Part shown: positions 46,426-56,556 of the stretch, piece by piece | How positions within the stretch are numbered: the stretch's first letter is position 1 | Layout of the letters: each line of letters begins with the position of its first letter | DNA from: Miltoncostaea marina | Lineage (GTDB): Bacteria > Actinomycetota > Thermoleophilia > Miltoncostaeales > Miltoncostaeaceae | DNA: 64,000 nucleotides | Reading direction: 5' to 3' | Assembly (NCBI RefSeq): GCF_018141525.1 | Contig: NZ_CP064655.1 | Location: 1,054,001-1,118,000 of the forward strand | Notes under the pieces: generated by a model | Database searches by the model: none | What the model was told of the DNA's origin: nothing | What the model saw: only the letters and a program-made list of their open reading frames with translations | Program-made: the position numbers and the translations under genes

Positions 46426-46671
46426 TCACGTCGCGATCGGCCCGCCGCGCCAGCCGATCTCGATCTCGATCTCCATCCCCTCGTCGTCCTGCTCGATCTC
46501 GACGGACAGCTGCACCTCGTCCGGCACCCGGACGCTCAGCCGCTTGCCCTCCCGGGTCACCTGCAGCCCGTTGTTCGACGCGAGCTCGTCGGCGATCGCG
46601 CGCAGCCGCCGCGCCGCCTCCTCGCGGCTGACCGTCGCCTCCTGGCCGTAGAGCTCGTATTCGTCCGACAT
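46426..46671 (-). CDS. Amphi-Trp domain-containing protein
   Basis: 81 residues. Sequence begins MSDEYELYGQEATVSREEAA and ends EGMEIEIEIGWRGGPIAT; an amphipathic helix is followed by alternating hydrophobic beta strands ending with the conserved W. This family occurs widely in bacteria and haloarchaea with no known function. ATG with GGAGGAC 5 bases before. It ends close to dnaE on the opposite strand; array B lies upstream. Confidence 0.85.
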   Translation of the reverse strand: MSDEYELYGQEATVSREEAARRLRAIADELASNNGLQVTREGKRLSVRVPDEVQLSVEIEQDDEGMEIEIEIGWRGGPIAT

Positions 46672-46789
46672 CCGTCCTCCCGGTCGAGTGGTCCCATATC
46701 CATACCCCGCCCGGCCCTCGGGCGCATCACAGCGCCGCCGCCCGGCGACGCCCGGGCCGGCGCCCGCGGCCTCCCAGGCGACCGTCCGG

Positions 46790-47470
46790 ATCCGATCGGC
46801 CCGCTGCGCCCCGATCGCGGTCGAGGTCCACTTGGACGCGGCGCCGGGGTCCATTCGGACGTCTCGGCCGCGGTCGAGGTTTACCCCGACGCCGCGCCGG
46901 CATCCGGTTGGCGCACCGAGCCGTCGCCGCGCGGGAGGCGCGCCGGCACGGCGGCCGGCTGCGTCGGTCGGCCGACCGACGCAGCCGGGGGCGGGGTGGC
47001 GGTCCACTTGGACCCGGCGTCGGGGTCCATTCGGGCGTACCGGGCCGTCGCTGCGCGGGAGCCGCGCCGGCACGGCGGCCGGCTGCGTCGCTCGGCCACC
47101 GACGCGCCCGGCGGGTGGTGGTCCACTTGGACCCGGCGTCGGGGTCCATTCGGGCGTGTCGGCGTCGCCGCACGGAGCCCCGCCCCGCGCACCGGCCGGT
47201 CCCTCGGCCGCGTCGATCGGCCGGCCGCTGCGCCCGGCGGGGTGGTGGTCCACTTGGACCCGACGCCGGGGTCCATTCGGACGCGTCCGGCTGGCGCCGG
47301 CACGTGCCCTCCGTCCCCGGTCGGTCGGTCGGCGGGGTTCCCGGCGCGCGGGACGTCCGAATGGACCTCGGCGCCTCGTCCAATCGCGCAGACCACAGCG
47401 CCTCGTCCGATCGCGCGGACCGCGGCCCCGGGGCGCGTCCCGGGGCCGCCGGGCGCGTCCGAGTGGCGCG
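46790..47470. repeat. Repeat array B: paired dyads within ~120-base tandem units
   Basis: Four 37-base cores at 46825, 47001, 47120 and 47247, each GGTCCACTTGGAC...GGGTCCATTCGG(A/G)CG with the two dyads 23 bases apart. The last three units share a longer ~120-base repeat, including GCCGGCACGGCGGCCGGCTG. A 30-base perfect palindrome lies at 46957-46986. At 47355 a pair appears in the opposite orientation (GTCCGAATGGAC, then GTCCAATCGCGC 23 bases on). Same family as arrays A and C. Confidence 0.85.
46957..46986. repeat. 30-base perfect palindrome inside array B
   Basis: GGCTGCGTCGGTCGG at 46957-46971 is followed by its exact reverse complement. Degenerate versions occupy the same place in the next two units, so the hairpin belongs to the repeat unit. 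Confidence 0.85.
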
Positions 47471-47515
47471 TCCGCGCCCCTGTCAAACCCGCGCACCCGG
47501 GGCCGGCGCGGACGC

Positions 47516-47545
47516 TTGACCCCGGGCGGGGGAGGGCGCTTCACT
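47516..47545 (+). promoter_or_regulatory. Possible promoter upstream of the Cys-rich gene
   Basis: TTGACC at 47516-47521 and TTCACT at 47540-47545 with an 18-base spacer. A 7-codon frame starting ATG at 47553 (MRARVPR) ends in ATGA overlapping the next start. Confidence 0.35.
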
Positions 47546-47573
47546 ACACCGCGATGCGCGCTCGGGTACCCCG

Positions 47574-47978
47574 ATGAGACGCTCCGCCGCGGCGGTCTCC
47601 GCCGCCGCAGGGTCGTGCCGTCAGTGCCCGGTCTCGTGCGAGCGGACGGTGCGCCCGGCGGGCTGCCTGGAGGCCGGGTGCCCCCGGCTCTACTCGTACG
47701 AGCGGGACGGGCGCACGTGGGTGGGGTGCATGGAGGGCGTCTACCGGGTCGAGATCGACCTGGAGCGCCTGCGGCGCATGCAGCGCACCGCGGCGGGGTT
47801 CGGCTCGCTGCGGGCGGCGAAGGAGCCGCTGCCGATCTGCGACGCGGCCGTCGAGCGCACGTTCGAGCACCGCTCGGAGGCGCCCTGCGTCAACCCCGAC
47901 TTCCTGCTCTCGGGCACCGACGTGCGTTACACGGTCACCGCCGCGCCGGGCGCCGCCGGGGCCGAGCGCCGGGACTGA
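47574..47978 (+). CDS. Conserved Cys-rich hypothetical protein
   Basis: 134 residues. Eight cysteines, several in metal-site arrangements: SCRQCPVSCERTVRPAGCLE and AGCPRLYS near the N-terminus, then VGCMEGVYRV, PICDAAV and PCVNPDFLLS. The central EIDLERLRRMQRTAAGFGSL is helical. It looks like a small zinc- or Fe-S-binding cytoplasmic protein. No family recognised. It stands directly downstream of array B, and a minimal 7-codon frame overlaps its start. Confidence 0.65.
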   Translation: MRRSAAAVSAAAGSCRQCPVSCERTVRPAGCLEAGCPRLYSYERDGRTWVGCMEGVYRVEIDLERLRRMQRTAAGFGSLRAAKEPLPICDAAVERTFEHRSEAPCVNPDFLLSGTDVRYTVTAAPGAAGAERRD

Positions 47979-48033
47979 CCGCGCGGCCGGCGCGCGCGCC
48001 CGGCCGGCCGGCCGCGCGCGCGCCGCACCCCGC

Positions 48034-48378
<345 letters not shown>

Positions 48379-48489
48379 CGGTGGTGGTCCTTCCGTGGAG
48401 GTGGGGCGGACGGGCGTGCCGCCCCTCGCACCCGGGATCGGCACGCGGCGCGCGACGCCGTATCCGTCGTGATGCGTGAGGCGCGGCCC

Positions 48490-49380
48490 CTACGGGCGCG
48501 CGGGGGCGTCGGCGCGCAGCAGCAGGGCCACCCACGACCGGAACGGCCGCCAGGGCTCGGCGATCTCCCGCAGGCGCCGGTCGTCGGGCGGCGCGGGGAG
48601 CCCGTACGCCTCGGCCACCGCGGCGCGGACGCGCGGCTCGGCGAGGGGCGGCACGTCGGGCGCGCCCGCGCCGCGGATGAGGATCACCTCGGCCGAGTAC
48701 GGCCCCACGCCGGGCAGCTCGCGCAGCTCGCGCAGCGCCTCGTCGGCCGGCAGGGCTCGCAGGTGCCCGGCGTCCAGACGACCGTCGACGGCGGCGCGGG
48801 CCAGCTCGCGCAGGCGCTCCGTGCGCTCGGGGGTGAGCCCCCGGCCGGGCGCCAGTCCGGCCAGGCGCTCGGGGGCGGGGAAGGTGCGCAGCCGGCGCCC
48901 CGCCACCTCGACCTCGCCGCCGAGCGCGGCCACGATGCGGGCCCGCGTGGCGAGCGACTGCGCGAGCTGCGTGCGCTGGGTGAGGATCGCCCAGACGCCG
49001 GCCTCGTAGGGCGAGGGGAAGAGCGGCGGCCGCAGGCCCGGGTGGCGGCGCATCGCCGCGCCCACCACCGGGTCGCGCCGGCCCACGGCGCCGTAGCCGC
49101 GGCCGTCGATGTCGAGCGAGAGCGCCCTGGCCACCCGGTCGCGGGCGGCCGCGGGGTCGGCCGCCGCGCCGTCGCCGGTGACCACGGCTGCCACCGCGCC
49201 GCCGTGCTCGCGCAGCGCCGCGCCCACCGTGCCCGTCGCGCCGTCCGGCCCCAGCGCCAGGCGCAGGACCCCGTCGTCGTCGGCGTCCTCGCGGCCCGCC
49301 GGCGGCCAGCCCGCGAGGAACGCCGCGGCGGCGCGCAGCGCGAACGGCCCGCGGGGGACGATGCGCAGCTCGGCCGGCAC
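48490..49380 (-). CDS. AlkA-like DNA-3-methyladenine glycosylase
   Basis: 296 residues. HhH-GPD core: YEAGVWAILTQRTQLAQSLA, then the hairpin ELPGVGPYSAEVILIRGAG followed by the catalytic aspartate in GAPDVPPL. The N-terminal 90 residues have the AlkA-type beta domain. Removes alkylated purines in base excision repair. GTG start; an upstream in-frame segment overlaps the divergent phosphorylase gene. EndoIII-type Fe-S cysteines are absent. Confidence 0.85.
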   Translation of the reverse strand: MPAELRIVPRGPFALRAAAAFLAGWPPAGREDADDDGVLRLALGPDGATGTVGAALREHGGAVAAVVTGDGAAADPAAARDRVARALSLDIDGRGYGAVGRRDPVVGAAMRRHPGLRPPLFPSPYEAGVWAILTQRTQLAQSLATRARIVAALGGEVEVAGRRLRTFPAPERLAGLAPGRGLTPERTERLRELARAAVDGRLDAGHLRALPADEALRELRELPGVGPYSAEVILIRGAGAPDVPPLAEPRVRAAVAEAYGLPAPPDDRRLREIAEPWRPFRSWVALLLRADAPARP

Positions 49381-49421
49381 GAGGGGGAGGATAGGGGCGC
49401 CGGCGCCGGTAGGCTGCGGGC

Positions 49422-50222
49422 GTGACGGACCTCCCCCGCATCGGCCTCGTCACCGGTACCGGCCTCTACGAGCTCGACGGCCTCGAGGACCGCGAGGAGC
49501 GGCTCGTCGCGACGCCCCACGGCGAGGTGACCGTCGTGCTCGGCACCCTCCACGGGGTGTCGGTCGCCCACGTGCCCCGCCACGGCGCCGGCCACGCCCG
49601 CCTGTCGCACCAGCTCACGCCGCGCGCCACGGTCGCGGCGATCGCCGCCGCCGGTGCCCGGGCGATGGTCTCGACCACCGTCTGCGGCGCGGTCGACCCG
49701 GGCCTGGCGCTGGGCTCGCTGGTGGTGTTCGACGACCTCCACTTCCCGTCCAACCGCCTGGCCGACGGCTCGCTCTGCACCCTGTTCACCGACCCGGCCA
49801 TGCCGGGCCGCGGCCACTGGATCTACGAGCGCCCGTTCGCCGAGGGCGTGCGGCGCGGGCTGCTGGAGGGCGCGCGCGCCGCCGGCCTCGACGTGCGCGA
49901 CGGCGGCACGTACGGGCACGTGGACGGTCCCCGCTTCAACACCCGCACCGAGATCGCCCAGCTCGCGGCCGCCGGCGTGGCGGCGGTGAGCCAGACCGGC
50001 GGCCCGGAGACCGTGCTCGCCGGCGAGGCGCGCCTGCCGTTCGCGCTGATCGGCTTCGTCACCGACCACGCCAACGGCGTCATGCCGGAGCCGACGCCGC
50101 CCGACACGCTGGAGCGGCTCTTCCGCGAGAGCGCCGGGCGCCTGCAGCTGGCCCTGCGCGAGGCGGTGCCGCGCATCGCCGCCGACCCGGGCGAGCCGGC
50201 CGGCATCCTCTTCGCCCTCTAG
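49422..50222 (+). CDS. MTA/purine nucleoside phosphorylase family protein
   Basis: 266 residues from GTG. Phosphate site near the start (IGLVTGTGLYELDGLEDREE), then HVPRHGAGHARLSHQLTPRA, substrate loop TVCGAVDPGLALGSLVVFDD, the GTYGHVDGPRFNTRTEI segment and SQTGGPETVLAGEARLPFAL, the usual M-T-x-x-PE-x-x-LA replaced by QTGGPETVLA. This is the S-methyl-5'-thioadenosine phosphorylase group. It splits MTA (or guanosine/inosine) for methionine and purine salvage. Single gene. Exact nucleoside uncertain. Confidence 0.85.
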   Translation: MTDLPRIGLVTGTGLYELDGLEDREERLVATPHGEVTVVLGTLHGVSVAHVPRHGAGHARLSHQLTPRATVAAIAAAGARAMVSTTVCGAVDPGLALGSLVVFDDLHFPSNRLADGSLCTLFTDPAMPGRGHWIYERPFAEGVRRGLLEGARAAGLDVRDGGTYGHVDGPRFNTRTEIAQLAAAGVAAVSQTGGPETVLAGEARLPFALIGFVTDHANGVMPEPTPPDTLERLFRESAGRLQLALREAVPRIAADPGEPAGILFAL

Positions 50223-50223
50223 T

Positions 50224-50847
50224 TCAGCGCCCGCCCCCGACCCGGCGCGCCAGCCCCGGGTACCCGACCACCAGCCCGTCGGCGTCCAGGAGCAGCTCGG
50301 CGCTGACGCCCGCGTGCGCGCCGAGGTCGGTGTAGCGCACGACGGCGCCGCCGACCTGGTCCCGCACGTGCTCGTAGCGCTGGCGCGAGGGGTGGACGGT
50401 CAGCGCGGGCACGTCGACCCAGGCCGCCACGATCTCGGCCGGCGGCCCGGGGCGCATCAGGCCGAGGCGCCGCACCGGCATGAGGTTGGTGAGCGGGGAG
50501 CCGCCGAGGTCGCAGTCGAGGGCGCCGGCGAGGTCGGGCCGCTCCACGACGGCGGGCGGCCCGCCGTCCTCCGCCGCCGCGCACGTCCACCGCCCATCGG
50601 CGCCCCGCTCGAGCGCGAGCGCGCGCGACCAGCCCGCGCCGGTCGCGGTGACGTCGAGGCGGCGGGTGACGAACCCCTCGCCGGCGTCCAGGCGGTAGTC
50701 GAGGCGGTAGGGGCGCCCCGGCAGCGGGTCGCCGCCGGCCTGGGTGCCGCGGGCCCGGACGCCCGCCGTGCCGAGCTCCACCTCGGCGACCTCGGCGCGC
50801 CATTCGTCCACGCCGCTCCAGAGCACGAGGAGCGGCGCCGGGCTCAC
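50224..50847 (-). CDS. Putative glycolipid-binding protein (DUF1089)
   Basis: 207 residues. Beta-rich, with the DUF1089 pattern: LLVLWSGVDEWRAEVAEVEL, RPYRLDYRLDAG, CDLGGSPLTNLMPVRRLGL, VDVPALTVHPSRQRYEHV, and the final VGYPGLARRV. The family structure shows a lipocalin-like barrel proposed to bind glycolipid. GTG overlaps the permease stop (GTGA), so it is co-expressed with the iron-type importer. Its link to iron transport is unknown. Confidence 0.85.
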   Translation of the reverse strand: MSPAPLLVLWSGVDEWRAEVAEVELGTAGVRARGTQAGGDPLPGRPYRLDYRLDAGEGFVTRRLDVTATGAGWSRALALERGADGRWTCAAAEDGGPPAVVERPDLAGALDCDLGGSPLTNLMPVRRLGLMRPGPPAEIVAAWVDVPALTVHPSRQRYEHVRDQVGGAVVRYTDLGAHAGVSAELLLDADGLVVGYPGLARRVGGGR

Positions 50848-52445
50848 GAGAAGGCCTCGCCCCGGCGCACCACGAGCAGCCAGGTGAGCACCCCCGACAC
50901 CGCCACCAGCAGCAGCGCGGCGATGCTGGCGTCCGCCCAGAACGCGTCCTCGGCGGCGCTCCAGACCCGCGTGGCCAGGGTGGGGAAGCCCGCGGGGGCG
51001 AGCAGCAGGGTGACGGGCAGCTCCTTCATCGCCGACAGCAGCACCAGCCCCGCGGCGGCCGCGAGCCCCGGGGTCATCAGCGGCAGATCGATGCTCAGCA
51101 GGCGCGCCAGCCGCCCCCGGCCGAGCGTGCGCGCGGCGTCGTCGAGGCGGCGCGGCACGCTCGCCACCGCCACCCGCGAGGGGCCCAGCGCGAGCGCGCC
51201 GAAGTGGATCGCGTACGCGCCCACCAGCAGCGGGAGGGTCTGGTAGAGGCCGCCGAACGCGCCGGGGCTGTTGAGGGTCCAGAACGCCAGCGCCAGCGCG
51301 ATCACGATGCCCGGCAGGGCGAAGCCGCCGGTGATCAGGGCGTCGGCCGCGCCGCCCAGCCGGCCCCGGTGGCGCACGGTGAGGAAGGCGACCGGCAGGA
51401 CGGCCGCCACCGCGACCCCGGCGGCCACCGCCGACGCCACGGAGGTGTTGACCGCCGGCTCCACCAGCAGGCCGGGGTCGGCGACGAGCGAGGTGGGCCG
51501 GCTGGAGCCCTCGGCGGCGCCGCGGATCGCCCAGTAGCCCAGCACGGCGAGCGGCGCCACCAGGCTCAGGGTGAGCAGCCCGCCGACGAAGCCCAGCCCG
51601 GCGGCGCGCCAGCGGCCGAGCTGCACGGTCAGCGGGCGGCCGCCGCGGCGCACGTCCACCCCGAGCCGGCCGGCGACGCGCCGCTGGCCCACGACGACGA
51701 CGATCGCCAGCAGACCCAGCGCCAGGCTCAGCGCGGCGGCGACGGCGGGGTCGATCAGCCGGTTGGCGTAGATCGCCCGCGTCAGGGTGTCGTAGCGCAG
51801 CAGCTGGACCGCCCCGAAGTCGGCGATCGTGTAGAGGAAGACGAGCAGCCCGCCGCCCGCGATCGCCGTGCGCGCCTGGGGCAGCACCACGGTGGCGAAG
51901 GTCCCGAGGGGGCCGCGGCCGAGCAGTCGCGCCGACTCCTCCATCGAGGCCGGCAGCTGGCGCAGGCGCGCGGCGACCGGCAGGTAGACGTAGGGATAGG
52001 TGAGGAGCGTCAGCACCGTGAAGGCGCCCGCGAAGCCGCCCACCTCGGGCAGCCGGGCGCCGTCGGCGACGGGGGAGAGCAGGCGCTCCACCAGCCCGCC
52101 CCGCGCGAACGCCGCGATCAGCGCGAAGGCGCCGATGAACGACGGCAGCACCAGCGGCAGCGGCAGGAGCAGGCGCGCCACCCGGCGGCCGGGCAGGTCG
52201 GTGCGCATCACCAGCCAGGCGGCCAGCGTGCCCACCGCCGCCGCGGCGGCGGCGACGGTCGTGCCCAGCAGCAGGCTGCGGCCGAGCGGCCCGAGCAGGG
52301 CCGCGTCGGAGACGATCGACCAGGTCTCGCCCTCGTCGGCCGTGCGGACCACGAGGTACGCCAGCGGCGCCGCGAACGGCGCCGCCAGCAGCACCACCGC
52401 GAGCCGCAGGCCCGCGGCCCGCAGCCGGGCCGCGTCCCGCGTCAG
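50844..52445 (-). CDS. Fe3+-type ABC transporter permease (FbpB-like)
   Basis: 533 residues, two permease halves fused as usual in FbpB/ThiP/CysW-type proteins; about twelve helices. EAA loops: ASMEESARLLGRGPLGTFATVVLPQ-type segment at about 185 and RRLDDAARTLGRGRLARLLS at about 440. The first in-frame GTG lies inside the first helix (RLAVVLLAAPFAAPLAYLVV), so the start must be upstream. The only candidate is CTG at 52445, which overlaps the TGA of the binding-protein gene (CTGA). Imports Fe3+ with the ATPase encoded two genes upstream. Confidence 0.9.
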   Translation of the reverse strand: MTRDAARLRAAGLRLAVVLLAAPFAAPLAYLVVRTADEGETWSIVSDAALLGPLGRSLLLGTTVAAAAAAVGTLAAWLVMRTDLPGRRVARLLLPLPLVLPSFIGAFALIAAFARGGLVERLLSPVADGARLPEVGGFAGAFTVLTLLTYPYVYLPVAARLRQLPASMEESARLLGRGPLGTFATVVLPQARTAIAGGGLLVFLYTIADFGAVQLLRYDTLTRAIYANRLIDPAVAAALSLALGLLAIVVVVGQRRVAGRLGVDVRRGGRPLTVQLGRWRAAGLGFVGGLLTLSLVAPLAVLGYWAIRGAAEGSSRPTSLVADPGLLVEPAVNTSVASAVAAGVAVAAVLPVAFLTVRHRGRLGGAADALITGGFALPGIVIALALAFWTLNSPGAFGGLYQTLPLLVGAYAIHFGALALGPSRVAVASVPRRLDDAARTLGRGRLARLLSIDLPLMTPGLAAAAGLVLLSAMKELPVTLLLAPAGFPTLATRVWSAAEDAFWADASIAALLLVAVSGVLTWLLVVRRGEAFS

Positions 52446-53455
52446 TTGAGCCCGCTGGCCGCGATCATGCGGCCGGTCGCCTCGATGTCGCCGAGCTCGT
52501 CGGCCCGCTCGCCGGCCGGCGGCCGCAGCGTCGAGAAGGCCGGCACGCCCTCGGCGGGCGGCACGCCCTTCACCAGCGGGTACTCGAAGGTCTCGTCGGC
52601 GAAGTAGCGCTGCGACTCCTCGGAGAGCAGGAAGTCCACGAACCGCGCGGCGTCCTCCTGGCGGTCGGACGCGGCCAGCACGCTCACCGACGAGGGGATC
52701 ACGAGGTTGCCGATGTCGCCGTCGGCGAACTGGTGGTTGCGGCTGGGCAGGCCGGGATCCTCCGCAAGGAAGCGGTGGTTGTAGTAGTGGTTGACCAGCC
52801 CGACGGGGATCTCGCCGCGCCCGACGGCCTCCACGATGGCGTTGTTGTTGGCGTAGGTGCGCGCGTCGTTGGCGGCCATGCCGCGCAGCCAGCGCTCGGC
52901 GACCTGCTCGCCCTCCAGGTGGCGCATCGCGGTGACGAAGTCCTGGAACGAGCCGTTGGACGGCGCCAGGCCCACCTTGCCGCGCCACTCGGGCGCGGTC
53001 AGGTCCATCACCGAGTCGGGCAGTTCGGCCTCCGCCACCTGATCGCGGTTGTAGACCAGCACGCGGGCGCGGCCGCTGACGCCCACCCAGCGGCCGTCGC
53101 GGTCCTCGAACCCGGGGGCGACCTTCGACAGGGTGGCCTCGGGGAGCGGGGCCAGCAGGTCCTTGCCGGCCAGGTAGGCCGTCGCGCCGGGGCTCTGGCC
53201 CCAGTAGACGTCGGCGGGGCTGTCGGCGCCCTCCGTGCCGACGAGCAGGGCGAGGTCGTTCGTGTCGCCGTAGCGCACGTCCACCTCGACGCCCGTCTCC
53301 TGGGTGAACCGCTCGATGACCGGGGCGACCAGGCTCTCCGTGCGCCCGCTGTAGACGGTCAGCGCGTCGTCGCCGCCGCCGCCGCACCCGGCGGCGCCCA
53401 GGCCGGTCACCGCGATCACCACCGCCAGCACCGATGCGACCAGCGCTCGCCTCAA
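52442..53455 (-). CDS. Fe3+-type ABC transporter substrate-binding lipoprotein
   Basis: 337 residues from TTG. Lipoprotein signal: LRRALVASVLAVVIAVTGLG, then AAGC with C at about 29. Ferric-binding (FbpA/FutA) features: LTVYSGRTESLVAPVIERF, GDTNDLALLVGTEG, VLVYNRDQV and the tyrosine cluster VNHYYNHRF that coordinates Fe3+. TTG has AGGGGGA five bases before it and places the signal peptide at the N-terminus; a GTG 22 codons upstream would add a basic extension. Iron is inferred from these motifs and from the DtxR-led operon. Confidence 0.88.
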   Translation of the reverse strand: MRRALVASVLAVVIAVTGLGAAGCGGGGDDALTVYSGRTESLVAPVIERFTQETGVEVDVRYGDTNDLALLVGTEGADSPADVYWGQSPGATAYLAGKDLLAPLPEATLSKVAPGFEDRDGRWVGVSGRARVLVYNRDQVAEAELPDSVMDLTAPEWRGKVGLAPSNGSFQDFVTAMRHLEGEQVAERWLRGMAANDARTYANNNAIVEAVGRGEIPVGLVNHYYNHRFLAEDPGLPSRNHQFADGDIGNLVIPSSVSVLAASDRQEDAARFVDFLLSEESQRYFADETFEYPLVKGVPPAEGVPAFSTLRPPAGERADELGDIEATGRMIAASGLN

Positions 53456-53579
53456 CGTCGTCCCCCTGCGTCGGGTCTCCGGGTCCTGCCGCCGTGCGGC
53501 CGCCCGGAGTCTATGGGTCACGACGATTGAAATTAAGGGGCGCCAGAGATCGATCGTCAGGCGCGCCGACGAACGGTCC

Positions 53580-54685
<1,106 letters not shown>

Positions 54686-54689
<4 letters not shown>

Positions 54690-55381
54690 CCGGGGAGCAC
54701 GTACAGGCCGGCCGCCGCGCGCTCGCCGATCACGCGCTCCTCGCCCCCGACCGTGAGGGTGAGCTGGCCGGCGGCCTCGTCGACGCGGGTCACCTCGAGC
54801 TCGGTGCCCGGCACCAGCTCCTGCTCGTAGAACCAGTGCAGCAGGTCGCCGTCGTGCTCGGCCAGGCGCACGATGCGCGCCGGCCCGGACGCCACCTGGG
54901 AGAGCGGCCGCAGGTCGGCGTTCTCCTCCTTCTCCTGCGTCGTATCGACCGGCCAGCCGTGCGGGCAGCGGTCGGGGTGGCCGAGCTGGACGCTGAGCCG
55001 CTCGACCATCTCGTCGGTGAAGGCGTCGCCCATCTCGTCGGCGTGCACGTGCGATTCGGCGGGTGTGTAGCCCATGAAGTCGGTGAGGAAGCGCTCGATG
55101 ATGCGGTGGTTGCGGACGATGCGCTCGGCCTCCTCGCGGCCGCGCTTCGTCAGCACCGGGCCCTTGCGCGGGCCGCGCTCCACGAGCCCGTCGGCCTCGA
55201 GGCGCTTGAGCATCTCGCTGGCCGTGGGCGGCGTCACCTGCAGCATCTCGGCGACCCGGGCGGCCGGCACGGGCGCCTCGCCCTTCACGAGCGGGCCGTA
55301 CTCGCCGACCGGCGTCGCGAGGAAATAGATCGCCTCGAGGTAGTCGTGGACCGAGTGCGTGCGGGGGGCCATGGCCGCCAT
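54686..55381 (-). CDS. DtxR-family metal-dependent repressor
   Basis: 231 residues. Winged helix at about 10-75 (HSVHDYLEAIYFLATPVGEY, PVPAARVAEMLQVTPPTASE, LERGPRKGPVLTKRG-type wing); metal and dimer domain with the ligand-rich helix SHVHADEMGDAFTDEMVERL, GHPDRCPHGWPVD; C-terminal SH3/FeoA-like domain (about 155-228). Family members bind Fe2+ or Mn2+ and repress uptake genes. First gene of the iron-import operon, so probably autoregulated. A second ATG at 55372 is equally possible. Confidence 0.93.
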
Positions 55382-55467
55382 TCTACCGGCTCTTCGCCGG
55401 GCCATCCCTCCCGGGATCGGGGCCGCTGCGTCCCGGTCGTCGGCGGCCCGACCTCGGACCCGCCGGC

Positions 55468-55773
55468 TCACCGCATCCGCGGGTCCTCGGTCGCGTCGGC
55501 GTAGACCGGCGGGCACCCGCCGCCGGCGCCGGCGCGCAGCTCATAGTGCCAGGGTTCGTTGTCGTAGACCCGGCAGAGCCCGTACGCGGCGCCGTGGGCG
55601 ACGAGCCAGGCCATCGCCTCGGCGGGCCCCACGTCGACCGCCTCACCCCGCACGTGGGCGGACGTCTCGAGGGTGGCCACCCACCGGGCGGCCTCCTCGG
55701 GCGAGCCGTACCGGAGGACCGCCTCGTGGAACAGGCGCCGCTGGTGCTCGGGGGGGGTGCCGGCCGACGCCAT
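55468..55773 (-). pseudogene. D-Ala-D-Ala carboxypeptidase (M15B/VanY-like), C-terminal fragment
   Basis: The recognisable part starts at about EHQRRLFHEAVLRYGSPEEA. It has the zinc motif SAHVRGEAVDVG (H-x6-D form), GAAYGLCRVYDNEPWHYE with the second H, and a short tail. The N-terminal half, including the G-Y-R-S motif, is missing; the coding similarity ends at the run of G near 55750-55757, exactly where a histidine-kinase fragment on the other strand begins. Confidence 0.75.
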
Positions 55774-56478
55774 GCTGGCGCGGCTGGAGGCCCACGTGGC
55801 GGAGCAGCGGCGGTTCGCGGCGAACGCGTCGCACGAGCTGCGGACCCCGCTCGCGATCACCCGGACGCTGCTCGAGGTGGCCCGCGACGACCCGGACCGC
55901 GACGCCGGCGAGCTGGTCGAGCGCCTCCACGCCGTCATCGCCCGCGCGATCGACCTCACCGACGCGCTGCTGCTGCTGAGCCGCGCCGACCGCCGGGCCT
56001 TCACCTCGGGGCCCGTCGACCGTCGCTGGTCGCCGAGGAGGCCGCCGAGACGCTCCTGCCCCTCGCGGAGCGGCGCGGGGTGGACGTCGCGGTGGCCGGC
56101 GACGCGGCCACGGCGCTCGGCTCGCACGCGCCGCTGCTGCAGCTCTGCACGAACCTCGTCCGCGACGGCATCGTCCACAACCTGCCCCAGGGGGGCACGG
56201 TGCGGGTCACCACCGGCGTCCGGGGCGGCCAGGCGGAGCTCGTCGTCGAGAGCACCGGTGAGCCGCTCGCGCCGGAGCTGGTCGCCACGCTCGCCGAGCC
56301 GTTCCGGCGCGGCACCGACCGCGTGCGCACCGACCACGCCGGCGTGGGCCTCGGGCTGGCGATCGTGACCGGCATCGCCGAGGCCCACGACGGCGGCGTC
56401 GAGCTCGCGCCGCGGGCCGCCGGGGGCCTGCGTGCCACCGTCCGGATGCCCGCCGCGGGGGCGCCCGCGGGCGGTTGA
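55755..56478 (+). pseudogene. Sensor histidine kinase, C-terminal fragment with frameshift
   Basis: HisKA part QRRFAANASHELRTPLAITR and the following RTLLEVARDD lie in one frame up to about 56020 (SGPVD). The GHKL part continues in another frame (SLVAEEAAETLLPLAERRGV, RGTDRVRTDHAGVGLGLAIV), which implies a one-base deletion near 56023. Sensor, membrane helices and HAMP domain are missing at the 5' side. No response regulator gene is nearby. It is a decayed kinase. Confidence 0.8.
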
Positions 56479-56556
56479 CGGGCGCCGCCGGCGGGGGCGC
56501 CCGCGCGGGCACCGGGCGAGGTGGCGCGCGCGCGGATGACAAGCTACATTCGGCAC

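Noticed and set aside
46825-47283. CRISPR array
   Set aside because: Repeats of 37 bases are spaced 119-176 bases apart, the intervening DNA is itself repeated, and there are no cas genes.
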